A DNA stretch of 64,000 nt. Source: Anodontia alba. Lineage: Eukaryota > Mollusca > Bivalvia > Lucinida > Lucinidae. The notes below the pieces were generated by a model. That model made no database searches and had not been told where the DNA came from. It saw nothing but the letters and a program-made list of their open reading frames with translations. The translations under genes and the position numbers were made by a program. The stretch's first letter is position 1. Each line of letters opens with the position of its first letter. Of the stretch, positions 1 through 11,387 are shown in pieces. The stretch lies in assembly GCA_964016985.1 (NCBI GenBank), contig OZ024823.1, positions 64,934,514 through 64,998,513 on the forward strand. Direction: 5' to 3'.

Positions 1-1552
1 TTATGCCCCTTTGTAATTTTAGGCATTTTTATCTTGTCAGCAAAATATCTCAAAAACTGTTAGAGCTAGAGCCTTGAAACTTAGTAAATGGATTTGTAGT
101 GATGAGTAGATGACCTGATTAATTTTTGAAGAAATTCTGAAAAATACTTCATGAGTTATGGCCCTTTGTAATTTTGGGCAATTTTACCTTGTCAGCAAAA
201 TATCTCAAAAACTGTCGGAACTAGAGCCTTGACACTTAATGAATAGACTGGTAGTGATGAGTAGACAACCTGATTAAATTTTGAAGAAATTTTGAAATAT
301 ACTTCTTGAGTTATGCCCCTTTGTTATTTTGGGCATTTTTATCTTGTCAGCAAAATATCTCAAAAACTATTAGAGCTAGAGACTTGAAACTTGGTGAATT
401 GATTGGTAATGATGAGTAGATGACCTGATTAATTTTTTTGTAAATTCTGAAAAATATTTCATAAGTAATGGCCCTTTGTAAATTTGGGCATGTTTCCCTT
501 GTGAACAAAATATCTCAAAAACTATTGGAGCCTTGAAACTTGATGAATAGATTGGTAGCGATGAGTAGATGACCTGATTATGCCCCCAGTTTCGAATGAA
601 ATTGATGGGGCATATTATTTTGCCTTCATTTGTCCATCCAACTGTTTGTCCGTTCATCAAGCTTTTTTTTGTGCATGCCATATCTTAAGAACCCTGCACG
701 CTAGGGTTTTGAAATTTTATATTTGGGTTCCCAATGAAAAAATAGCCGACCCGTATTTTGTTTCTTGTCTAGCATGTTTATTTAAAGTTATGCCCCTTTG
801 AAAAAAATCAGAATTAAATCTTGTGAGCAAGATATCTTGAAAAGTATTTAAGCTGGGTTCTTGAAATTCGATACAGTGAGTGGGAATGATGTGTACATTA
901 CCCGATTATATTTTGAGAGAATTCCATGAAAATATTGATAAAGTTACGGCCCTTTGCAGTTCTGCTCATTTTGACCTTGTCAGCAAGATTTCTCGAAAAG
1001 CACTTAAGCTAGGGTCTTGAAATATTATATGCTGATTGGGGATGATGTGGAGATTACCTGGTTTGTTTTTTAGGGAATTCCATGAAAAATTGATGTAGTT
1101 ATAGCCCTTTGTAGTTCTAGGCATTTTGACTTTTTCAGCAAGATATCTCAAAAAGTATTTAAGCTAGAGCCATGATATTTGGTATACTGATTGGGATTGA
1201 GGAGGAGATCGCCTGAATAAATTTTGAACCAATTAAATGAAATGTTGGAGTTATGGCCCTTCGCAATTTCGGGCCATTTAATGTCGTTGCTTTATTGTGT
1301 ATAGCATAAGTTTAGAACCATGTATGCTAATGTTTTGAAATTTCATGTTTTGATTCCTCATGAAAAAATAGGTGATCCGTATTTTTTTCTTATCCCAATC
1401 ATCTCCTATTTTAGAGTTATTTCCCTTTGATAAAATAACATTGAAATCATATATTTGTACTGTTGTTACCATCATGGCTAAGCAGTGTTGGAGTCAAACA
1501 GTGTTATAGTCAGGCAGTTGGGGGCATAGTGTTTTATAAACACCAGCTCTAG
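1..1552 (+). mobile_element. Tandem-repeat HINE-like element, family H, copy H1 (5' part outside window)
   Basis: The window opens inside an array of about 155 bp monomers (motif GAGTTATGGCCCTTTG, then CAGCAAAATATCTC). After a secondary head at 578 come diverged longer monomers. The 3' terminus is clear: a GGGGGCAT motif, a small hairpin (TGTTT/AAACA type) and CTCTAG at 1547-1552, followed by TT. The same terminus closes H2 and H3. No coding capacity is seen; short ORFs here are chance frames of the repeat. Its start must lie left of the window. Confidence 0.75.
578..613 (+). repeat. Internal second head hairpin of H1
   Basis: A second copy of the family H 5' hairpin (TTATGCCCCCA ... TGGGGCAT) lies inside the element, directly after a monomer ending GATGACCTGA. 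H3 has the same head in the same context at 11300-11335, so this composite arrangement was already present in a shared ancestor. Confidence 0.7.
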
Positions 1553-2192
1553 TTATTTCTTATTTTAATTGCTAATATTTCTGCATACAAGATGAATATG
1601 TACAAGGATATTGGGTCACCTTGTTTGCAGCCACGTTGTACCCTAAAAGGAGAGGAAAAGTTCCCACCTTGACTGACCCGAAGAGAAGAGTTCTGGAATA
1701 GGACTGATACCCTACTTCTTACCGAAGGTCCAAAATTAAAAAAATTCAGTACTTTGTGTACAAATGACCATGATACAAAGTCAAATGCTTTCTCAAAGTC
1801 TACTAAAAATAGTAGGCCAGAAATGTTCTTTTCTTCTGCTAACTGCATTAAATCATATACAACTCTTGTGTTTTCTATTATATAACATCCAGATATAAAC
1901 CCAGACTGATCCTTACTTATAAGTTTATCTAATACTGTTTTCATTCTGTTTCCAGCTGATGCTAATTTGTATATAGTGTTGAGCAAGCATATAGGTCTGT
2001 AATTAGTAAGAAACTGTCTGGGTTTATTTTCTTTTAGTATTAAAGTAATCATTCCTTGTTGCTGAACAGGGGAAAGTTCCCCAATTTCTTAACTATAGTT
2101 TATTCCTCTTAATACAAAATTACCCAATTTCTTCCAAAACACTTTGAAGAACTCGTATGAAAAGCCATCTGTACCTGGACTACGATTATTTT
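1553..2192 (-). pseudogene. L1/Tx1-like LINE reverse transcriptase, fragment 1
   Basis: Minus-strand non-LTR reverse transcriptase. An open stretch at 1549-2052 shows the N-terminal RT motifs in order: NYRPICLLNTIYK, then DQSGFISG, then LFLVDFEKAFDFVSW (motif A, first catalytic Asp), then GCKQGDPISLYIFIL. Immediately upstream (2053-2192) the frame continues with SPGTDGFSYEFFKVFW, typical of L1-type RTs, with one in-frame stop. The YxDD motif would lie beyond 1553, where H1 has cut in, so the C-terminal half should resume left of the window. Decayed, not functional. The L1/Tx1 clade is assigned from motif resemblance only. Confidence 0.85.
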
Positions 2193-4771
2193 TTATGCCC
2201 CCAACTTCGAAGAAGTTGGAGGGGCATATTGCTTCTGGGACGTTTGTGCGAGCGTGGGTGTGTCCGTCCGTCCGTGTGTCCGTCCGTTACACTTTTTGGT
2301 GCATAGCATAACTTCTGAACCATGCATGCTAGGGTTTTGAAATTTCATATATGGATTCTTCATGAAAAAATAGCTGACCCGTATTTTTTTTCCCATCAGG
2401 ATTATGCCCCTTTCCTGAGTTATGGCCCTTTGAAAAAATATAGATGAAATCTTGTCAGCAAAATATCTCTAAAGCTATTGAAGCTAGAATCTTGAAACTT
2501 GGTGAATAGATTGGTATTGACGAGTAGATGACCTGATTAACTTTTGAATAAATTCTGAAAATTACTTCATGAGTTATGGCCCTTTATAACTTTGGGCATT
2601 TTTACAATTGCACACTTTTTGATGCATAGCATAAGTTTTGAACTGTGCATGCTAGGGTTTTGAAATTTCATATATGGATTCCTCATGAAAAAAAAGCTGA
2701 CACGTATTTTTTTTCTTATCAGGATTATGCCCCTTTCTTGAGTTATGGCCCTTTGAAAAAATATGGATGAATTCTTGTCAGCAAAATATCTCAAAAGCTA
2801 TTGAAGCTAGAGCCTTGAAACCTGGTGAATAGATTGGTATTGGTGAGTAGATGACCTGAATAACTTTTGAATAAATTCTGAAAATTACTTCATGAGTTAT
2901 GGCCCTTTATAACTTTGGGCATTTTTACAATTGCACACTTTTTGATGCATAGCATAAGTTTTGAACTGTGCATGCTAGGGTTTTGAAATTTCATATATGG
3001 ATTCCTCATGAAAAAATAGCTGACACGTATTTTTTTTCTTATCAGGATTATGCCCCTTTCCTGAATTATGGCCCTTTGAAAAAAATATGGATGAATTCTT
3101 GTCAGCAAAATATCTCAAAAGCTATTGAAGCTAGAGCCTTGAAACCTGGTGAGTAGATTGGTGTTGATGAGTAGATGACCTGATTAACTTCTGAATAAAT
3201 TCTGAAAATTACTTCATGAGTTATGGCCCTTTATAACTTTGGGCATTTTTACATTGCACACTTTTTGATGCATAGCATAAGTTTTGAACTGTGCATGCTA
3301 GAGTTTTGAAATTTCATATATGGATTCCTCATGAAAAAATAGCTGACACATGTTTTTTTTCTTATCAGGATTATGCCCCTTTCCTGAGTTATGGCCCTTT
3401 GAAAAAATATGGATGAATTCTTGTCAGCAAAATATCTCAAAAGCTATTGAAGCTAGAGCCTTGAAACCTGTTGAATAGATTGGTATTGATGAGTAGATGA
3501 CCTGATTAACTTTTGAATAAATTCTGAAAAGTACTTCATCAGTTATGGCCCTTTATAACTTTGGGCATTTTTACGTTGCACACTTTTTGATGCAGAGCAT
3601 AAGTTTTGAACTGTGCGTGCTAGGGTTTTGAAATTTCATATATGGATTCCTCATGAAAAAATAGCTGACACGTATTTTTTTCTTATCAGGATTATGCCCC
3701 TTTCCTGAGTTGTGGCCTTTTGAAAAAATATGGATGGAATCTTTTTAACAAGCTATCTCAAAAACTATTGAAGCTAGAGCCTTGAAATTTGAGGAATAGG
3801 TTGGTAGTGATGAGTAGATGACCTGATTAACTTTTGAATAAATTCTGAAAAGTACTTCTTGAGTTATGGCCCCTTGTCATTTTGGGCATTTTTACATTGC
3901 ACACTTTTTGATGCATAGCATAAGTTTTGAACTGTGCATGCTAGGGTTTTGAAATTTCATATTTAGATTTCTCATGAAAAAATAGCTGATACATATTTTT
4001 TTTTTTTTTTCTTATTAGGATTATGCCCCTTACCTGAGTTACGGCCCTTTGAAAAAAATATGGATGAAGTCTTGTCGTCTTGTCAGCAAAATATCTCAAA
4101 AACTATTGAGGCTAGAGCCTTGAAATTTAAGGAATAAATTGGTAGTGATGAGTAGATGACCTGATTAACTTCTGAAAAGTACTTCTTGAGTTATGCCCTT
4201 TTGTCATTTTGGGCATTTTTACATTGCACACTTTTTGATGCTTAGCACAGGTTTTGAACTGTGCATGCTAGGGTTTTGAAATTTCATGTATGGATTCCTC
4301 ATAAAAAAATAGCTGACACATATTTTTTCCCCCGTCAGGATTATACCCCTTTCCTGAGTTATGGCCCTTTGTATCTCAAAAACTATTGAAGCTAGAGCCT
4401 TGAAATTTAAGGAATAGATTGGTAGTGATGAGTAGATGACCTGATTAACTTTCGAATAAATTCTGAAAAGTACTTCTTGAGTTATGGCCCTTTGTCATTT
4501 TGGGCATTTTTACATTGCACTTTTTGTTGCATAGCATAAGTTTTGAACTGTGCATGCTAGTTTGAAATTTCATATATGGATTCCTCATGAAAAAATAGGT
4601 GACCCATATTTTTATTATCTCCCATTTTAGAGTTATTTCCCTTTTAATAAAATAACATTGAAATCTCTTATATTTGTACTGTTGTTACCGTCATGGGCAA
4701 GCAGTGTTGGAGTCAAGCAGTGTTAGAGTCAGGCAGTTGGGGGCATAGTGTTTTACAAACACCAGCTCTAG
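2193..4771 (+). mobile_element. Tandem-repeat HINE-like element, family H, copy H2 (complete)
   Basis: A complete 2.58 kb element. The 5' end TTATGCCCCCAAC forms a hairpin with a GAA loop (stem AACTTC/GAAGTT, extended by CCCC/GGGG). A GTCCGTCC-rich stretch follows at about 2256-2290. The body is a tandem array with a period close to 322 bp (GCACACTTTTTGATG recurs at 2610, 2933, 3256, 3578, 3899 and 4226). The 3' end has AGTTGGGGGCAT, the inverted complement of the 5' tip, then a TGTTT/AAACA hairpin and CTCTAG^TT. It sits inside the LINE; removing it rejoins the LINE frame with only the T-run ambiguity, so insertion was between T and T without a longer duplication. Confidence 0.85.
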
Positions 4772-5043
4772 TTATATTTTTTAAAGCATTTGTGAGTTCT
4801 GTTAATGTTAAAAGTCCTTCTAATTTGTCTGCCTCTGATTTGTTCTATTTGGGGCATTATTCAACTCAATACTTAGGTCAACATCTATCAGATCTTTTTC
4901 TCTATTGTTTTATAAAAGGATTCTATTTCTTTCAGAATTTGGTTTTGCTCAGATATTATTTCACCATTATCCTTTTGGATTCTTGGAATTATTTTATTAG
5001 TGAAGTTGTGCGTCTCAAGTGAACAAAAATATTGTGTTGGTTT
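4772..5043 (-). pseudogene. L1/Tx1-like LINE, fragment 2 (linker before RT)
   Basis: On the minus strand this stretch reads KPTQYFCSLETHNFTNK, then a segment with EIISEQNQILKEIESFYK, the region between endonuclease and RT domains in L1-type ORF2 proteins. It lies between H2 and G1. Its upstream end joins fragment 3 (ending RSRAKNMLEGE) and its downstream end (NALKNI) joins fragment 1 (starting KNNRSPGTDG). One stop follows the TIEKKI segment, so this is a decayed copy. Confidence 0.8.
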
Positions 5044-6129
5044 TTATACGCCCGTTTGAAAAACGGGACGTATTATGTTACGGGGTATGGCGTCCGTCTG
5101 TAAACTTTTTCGTTTCCGGCTAACTCCTCCTACAGTTTACATCCGATCAAGCTGAAACTTGGTATATAGTTAGACAATGATGTGGTGCAGCGCATATTAT
5201 TTCAGGGTTACAGTCCACCAAATGTTTGCAGAGTTATGCCCCTTAGAAAATTTCTGTAAACTTTTCATTTCCGGTTAACTCCTACATTTTACATCCGATC
5301 AAGCTGAAACTTCATATATAGTTAGACCATGATGTGGAGCAGCACATATTGTTTCGAGGTTACAGTCCACCAAATATTAGCAGAGTTATGCCCCTTTGAA
5401 AATTTCAGTAGACTTTTCGTTTCTGGCTAACTCCTCCTACAGTTTACATCCGATCAAGCTGAAACTTGATTTGTAGTAAAACCATGATGTGGAGCAGCGC
5501 ATATTGTTTCAAGGTCCACCAAATATTAGCAGAGTTATACCCCTTTGAAAATTTCTGTTAATTTTTCGTTTCTGGCTAAATCCTCCTACAGTTGACATCC
5601 AATCAAGCTGAAACTTCATGTACAGTTAGACCATGATGTGGAGCAGCGCAGATTGTTTTGAGGTTACAGTCCACCAAATATTAGCAGAGTTCTGCCCCTT
5701 TGAAAATTTCAGTAAACTTTTCATTTCCGGCTAAATCCTCCTACAGTTTACATCCTATCAAGCTGAAACTTGATTTGTAGTTAGACCATGATGTGGAGCA
5801 GCGCTTATTATTTCAAGGTTACAGTCCACCAAATATTAGCAGAGTTAAACACCTTTGAAAATTTCTATTAATTTTTTGTTTCCGGCTAAATCCTCCAACA
5901 GATTACATCCGATCAAGCTGAAACTTCATAAATAGTTACACGATGATATGGAGCAGCACATATTATTTCGAGGTTACAGTGCACCAAATATTTGCAGATT
6001 TATGCCCCTTTGAAAGTTTTTGTAAACTTTTCGCAGCATATTGTTTAGAGGTAATAGTGTGCAAATTTTATTTTATAATAGATATATTTTTTGCAAATAA
6101 CTGAAGTTTTGGTCATATGGGCAAGATAT

Positions 6130-6167
<38 letters not shown>

Positions 6168-6756
6168 CTTCTTTTATTAGATTTGCAAGGAAAGGTTGTC
6201 ATTATTAATTTATAAATACATAATTCTTTTTGGATTTTTTTATTTTTTTTAATTTTTTTTAATACTCTTCTGATTTAGCTCCATTGATGAACAAAAATAA
6301 AATCAGTATTAAACAAGTTAAAGGTTTACAAAAAAATTTCTTGCAGCATTTTTTTTTTTTTTTTTTTTGGTTGTTTATTTTTGTTTTGTTATTGTTTGGT
6401 CCGATATTGAAGTATAGGAAAAACAAATCAGCCAAAGGCTCATATGAGCTTATAATACAGCCATGCTCCTTTGGTGTGTCCTCCGTCAGAAAGCACTTCT
6501 CCCTAGAAGCAGCAAACTTCACCCTATTTTCTTAGGAGTCACTTCTCCCTTAATTTCTGGGCCAGCTTGGACACTTAGGTTACAGTTCACCAAATATCAG
6601 CAGAGATATACCCCAGTGAATTTTTTTAAATTTTTTTTTTTTTGTAATTCCACTTACAGTTTATATCCGGAGCACTGAATTATACAGGAGCCAGTTTATG
6701 TGCTATATTTTATTACTTGCCATGGGCGTATAATGCCCCGCTTGGCGGAGCTCTTG
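5044..6756 (+). mobile_element. Tandem-repeat HINE-like element, family G, copy G1
   Basis: The 5' tip TTATACGCCCGTTT pairs with AAACGGGACGTATTATG around a GAA loop. A short GGCGTCCGTCTG segment follows, then about six 155 bp monomers (key words CCGATCAAGCTGAAACTT and CAGTCCACCAAATATTAGC). Next come a non-repeated T-rich segment with poly-T runs (6134-6162, 6350-6368) and a 3' tip GGGCGTATAATGCCC plus CCGCTTGGCGG ending CTCTTG^TT. The tips are inverted repeats of each other (ATACGCCCG/CGGGCGTAT). It is inserted in the LINE between codons for GE and KP; excision restores the frame exactly. No gene inside. Confidence 0.85.
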
Positions 6757-7930
6757 TTCTCCTTCTAACATATTCTTAGCTCGTGATCTGATGACTGCAC
6801 CTTTAACTTTTTCTTTTCTTAGTTCATATAATTCTGCTTTTAAATTTTCTAAAGTTTCCATGTTTTCAACTGTTAATTCCTCCTCTGCATCTGATATCAT
6901 TGATGTTAATATTTTTTTCTTTTTCGTCCCTTTGCTTTTTTTTGTAACTCGAGTATGAAATTGATTTTCCTCTTAGCTCCATAAGTAATGTATCTAGAAA
7001 GAGCTGTTCATTAATAATGAACTGTATTTCATCATGTGAGATGTGTTTCGGATTATCTAAGTTATAAACTGGTAATGCATATTGTCTTTTGATTTCTTCT
7101 ATTTTATCATTAATCATTTCTAGATAGTTTATATCTCTTAATAATGAATTATTATGTTTCCAGAATGCTTTTCCTTTTTTAAATTCTATAAAACATATAT
7201 CTTATACCACAGCTGAATGATCTGATCTGTAACTGTTTTCAATTACACAGTTTTGTACAGAACTTAATAAGTTTTCTGATATAAGAAAAAAAAAATCAAG
7301 TCTTGCTTGCTGAAATGGGCGTTTTCATCGCCAAGTGTATCTTTTCAGTGATGGTTGTAGGTCCCTAAAAGAGTCTATGAAGTAATTTTCTTGGATAATC
7401 TCAATCAGCTTATTTGGTGCATTTTTATTGTTTACTAACTTGTAATTACAGTAATCCGAAGCAGGGTCAATAACAAGATTGAAATCTCCACACCATATAA
7501 CTTGTTCATTACCTAGCTCCTCAATTTTCTTAAGTACATTTTCAAAGAATAGAGGATCATCATTATTTGGTGCATAAACAGATACCAATGTCAGCCTGTT
7601 GTCTTCTACTGTGATATCTAATAATAAGTAGTTTCTGTTTGGGTCTGATATATACCTGTGTACTTTATATTCAAAGTTCTTATTGAATAAAATAGCTACC
7701 CCTCTTGAATTTGATTTAAAAGAACTAAAATAACAGTCATTACCCCATCTTGCTCTGACTAACTTTTCATCTGAACCAGGACTGAAGTGAGTGTCCTGCA
7801 GACAGTAAATTTGACAATTTTTACCCCTTAAATAGTCAAATATGTCCATTCTCTTAGAGAGCTGTCCAATACCCTGTACATTGCAACTTAGCAACTTAAT
7901 ATTTCCATTTGTTTTTATCACATTTATAGT
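6757..7930 (-). pseudogene. L1/Tx1-like LINE endonuclease and linker, fragment 3 (5' part of ORF2)
   Basis: Minus-strand APE-type endonuclease, open over 7325-7921 (198 aa). Visible motifs are SCNVQGI (residues 12-18), LQDTH (41-45; the family usually has Glu where Asp43 stands), RGVAILF (73-79), SVYAPN (114-119) and CGDFN (144-148). After an in-frame TGA the frame continues with KRPFQQARLDFF and SYRSDHSAVV, the end of the endonuclease fold. A linker follows through 6866-7117 and 6757-6900, ending KEKVKGAVIRSRAKNMLEGE where G1 interrupts. Several stops and a frame change show decay. No upstream ORF1 is recognisable, so the copy may be 5'-truncated near 7930. Confidence 0.85.
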
Positions 7931-8261
7931 TTTATGAGAATATTTGCAGATGAATAGGAAATGATTGTGTTAGCATCATGCCACTGGATGACTTTGGTGA
8001 CAAAATATAAAGGAAAGAAGAAAGTAGAGAATTCTAAAGATTCTAGCAAATTATAAAGAAAGATAAACAAAACAGAAAAAGAACACTCAAATTTTTTGTG
8101 CAATGAAGCTTGATAAGAGCTTTTGGACTTTATGCTTTCACAAGTACACTGTAGTTACTCCAAAACATTTGGACATCCTGACTCCACCACACTTATCCTA
8201 TAAATGAACATCCATTTGGCTACAGACTGGTGTATCAGAAAAACTGCTGGATGGGTGGCAA

Positions 8262-8330
8262 ACAGTACAGATCCTGACCAGATGCTGCATTATTTGGCAT
8301 CTAATCTGGGTCCACACTGCCCACTCAAGT
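8262..8330. repeat. Imperfect palindromic repeat (MITE-like), copy 1
   Basis: ACAGTACAGATCCTGACCAG at the left is roughly complementary to CTGGGTCCACACTG at the right. Related to units at about 8590, 9058 and 20632. Confidence 0.35.
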
Positions 8331-9057
8331 CTGTCTGTCCCAATACTTAGTGCTACCACGGTATACTATCAGACATACAAATTATTGACTGCTGTTACCA
8401 ATAAACAAATACTTTATCAGGAAGGACCCAAGCATGTGGGAAAAATAGCAAACATAACAGGGCCCTTCTTGATCACATGCTGCCCTAACTTTCTCAACCA
8501 TGTGGAGTGCAAACGTAGCATCCCACTATTTCCCCTAAAAGAATATACAGCATCAGCCCCATAACCTCACACACATGGTCCCCTAACAAAAAAGGCCCAC
8601 AAAACAGTACAGATCCAGATCAGATAGCTCTCAGAGAAGTCCGATCAGGGTCTACACCATTTTCCATTTCACCAAGGAGTCCCTGAAATAAATGCATGGA
8701 AAACAAAAAAAAAAGGCCAAACTTGTATGGTTCAAAGCGTACAGAATTTTTTTACGGACATTTACCATTTATAGCCATCCCATCTTCCTTTCTATTCAAT
8801 GAATTATGTTATTTTAATGCTGGCATTTTTACTATTATTAATAACACCACACTATATGTCACACTCGTTTCACACATACCATTAAGAGAACCACTTACAC
8901 TTATAAAGAAATGAGAAGACACCTGCAGATATTTTCATACTTTAAATGTCATTCAGGGAATAGTATAATTATCCAGTATCCTTCTTCCGTAGGCCAAGTA
9001 AATTTCAGTTATCATATACCATATCTACCCTGTGTATCCAGACACAGACCTCTGTAA

Positions 9058-9122
9058 AATGGGTGTAGAACCAGACCAGATGCCATACTCAGCAGCATCT
9101 GATCAGGGTATACACTGTCCGT
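9058..9122. repeat. Imperfect palindromic repeat (MITE-like), copy 2
   Basis: GTGTAGAACCAGACCAGATG at the left opposes CATCTGATCAGGGTATACAC at the right, giving an imperfect stem. Same dispersed unit as near 8262 and 20632. Confidence 0.4.
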
Positions 9123-11299
9123 CAATCACTCATTCAATGAAATTGAAGACTCTTAAACAAGCAGTAGAAAGGGGCCTTCGAAAGTTTAGGATAAGCATGG
9201 AAAAATAAAATGTCTCAGTATTTAGGGCAGATACAGAGACTGGTGCAAGTGTTTCACATTGTAAATCTTTTTCTTTTTATGCCCCCAACTTCAAAGAAGT
9301 TGGAGGGGCATATTGCTTCTGGGTTCGTCCATCCGTCCTTCCTTCCGTCCATCCTTCCGTCCGTCCGACCGTTCGTCACGCTTTTGGATGCATAGCATAA
9401 CTTTAGAACCGTGAATGCTACTGTTTTGATTTCTTATATGGATTCCTCATGAAAAAATAGCTGACACGTATTTTTTGTCTTGACAGGGTTATGTCCCTTT
9501 TCTGAGTTGAAAAAATATAGATGAAATCTTGTCAGCAAAATATCTCAAAAACTATTGAAGCTAGAGCCTTGAAACTTGATGAATAGACTGGTAGTGATGA
9601 GTAGACAACCTGATTAACTTTCCAAGAAATTTTGAAAAATACTTCTTGAGTTATGGCCCTTTTTATTTTTGGGCATTTTTACCTTGTCAGCAGAATATAT
9701 CTCAAAAACTGTTAGAGCTAGAGCCTTGAAACTTAGCAAATGGATTTGTAGTGATGAGTAGATGACCTGATTAACTTTTGAAGAAATTCTGAAAAATACT
9801 TCATGAGTTATGGCCCTTTGTAATTTTGGGCATTTTTACCTTGTCAGCATAATATCTCAAAACCCGTTGGAGCTAGAGCCTTGAAACTTGATGAATAGAC
9901 TGGTAGTGATGAGTAGACAACTTGATTAAATTTTGAAGAAATTTTGAAAAATACTTCTTGAGTTATGGCCCTTTGTAATTTTGGGCATTTTTACTTTGTC
10001 AGCAAAATATCTCAAAAACTGTTAGAGCTAGAGCCTTGAAACTTAGTAAATAAATTTGTAGTGATAAGTAGATGACCTGATTAACTTTTGAATAAATTTT
10101 GAAAAATACTTCATGAGTTATGGCCCTTTATAATTTTGAGCATTTTTACTTTGTCAGCAAAATATCTAAAAAAACGTTGGAGCTAGAGCCTTGAAACTTG
10201 ATGAATAGACTGGTAGTGATGAGAAGACAACCTGATTAACTTTTGAAGAAATTTTGAAAAATACTTCTTGAGTTATGGCTCTTTGTAATTTTGGGCATTT
10301 TTACTTTGTCGGCAAAATATCTCAAAAACTGTTTGTGCTAGAGCCTTGAAACTTAGTAAATGGATTTGTAGTGATAAGTAGATGACCGGATTAACTTTTG
10401 AAGAAATTCTGAAAAAAAATTCATGAGTTATGGCCCTTTGTAATTTTGGTCAATTTTACCTTGTCAGCAAAATATCTCAAAACCCGTTGGAGCTAGAGCC
10501 TTGAAACTTGATGAATAGACTGGTAGTAATGAGTAGACAACCTGATTAACTTTTGAAGAAATTTTGAAAAAATAGTTCTTGAGTTATGGCCCTTTGTAAT
10601 TTTGGGCATTTTTACCTTGTCAGCAAAATATCTCAAAAACTGTTAGAGCCTTGAAACTTAGTAAATGGATTTGTAGTGATGAGTAGATGACCGGATTAAC
10701 TTTTGAAGAAATTCTGAAAAATATTTCATGAGTTATGGCCCTTGGTAATTTTGGGCATTTTTACCTTGTTAACAAAATATCTCATAAATCCTTAACGCTA
10801 GAGCCTTGAAACTTGACTGGTAGTGATGAGTAGACAACCTGATTAACTTTTGAAGAATTTTGAAAAATACTTCTTGAGTTATGGCCCTTTGTGATTTTAG
10901 GCACTTTTACCTTGTCAGCAAAATATCTCAGAAACTGTTAAAGCTAGAGCCATGAAATTTGGTTAATGGATTTGTAATGATGAGTAGACAGCCTGATTAA
11001 CTTTGGAATAAATTTTGAAAAATAGTTATTGAGTTATGGCCCTTTGTAATTTTGGGCATTTTTATCTTGTCAGCAAAATATCTAAAAAATTGTTAGAGGT
11101 AGAGACTTGGTGGATTGATTGGTAATGATGAGTAGATGACCTAATTAACTTTTGTATAAATTCTGATAAATATTTCGTAAGTGATGGCCCTTTGTAAATC
11201 TGGGCATGTTTCCCTTGTCAGCAGAATATTTCAAAAACTATTGAAGCTTGAGCCTTGAAACTTGATGAACAGATTGGTAGCGATGAGTAGATGACCTGA

Positions 11300-11335
11300 T
11301 TATGCCCCCAATTTCGAATGAAGTTGATGGGGCAT
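11300..11335 (+). repeat. Internal second head hairpin of H3
   Basis: TTATGCCCCCAATTTCGAAT begins the second head and the opposing arm ends TGATGGGGCAT. The context (GATGAGTAGATGACCTGA) is the same as in H1 at 578-613. Confidence 0.7.
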
Positions 11336-11387
11336 ATTATTTTGCCTTCGTTTGTCCGCCCATCCCTTTGTCCATTTGTCAAGCTGT

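Larger units (their letters stand above)
7931..9276. other. Unassigned non-coding stretch with dispersed imperfect palindromes
   Basis: No convincing exon or element end is seen. Short imperfect inverted repeats of the form ACAGTACAGATCC ... GGGTCCACACTG occur near 8262-8330, 8590-8655 and 9058-9122; a related unit occurs at 20632-20692. They may be remnants of a small MITE. Confidence 0.5.
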
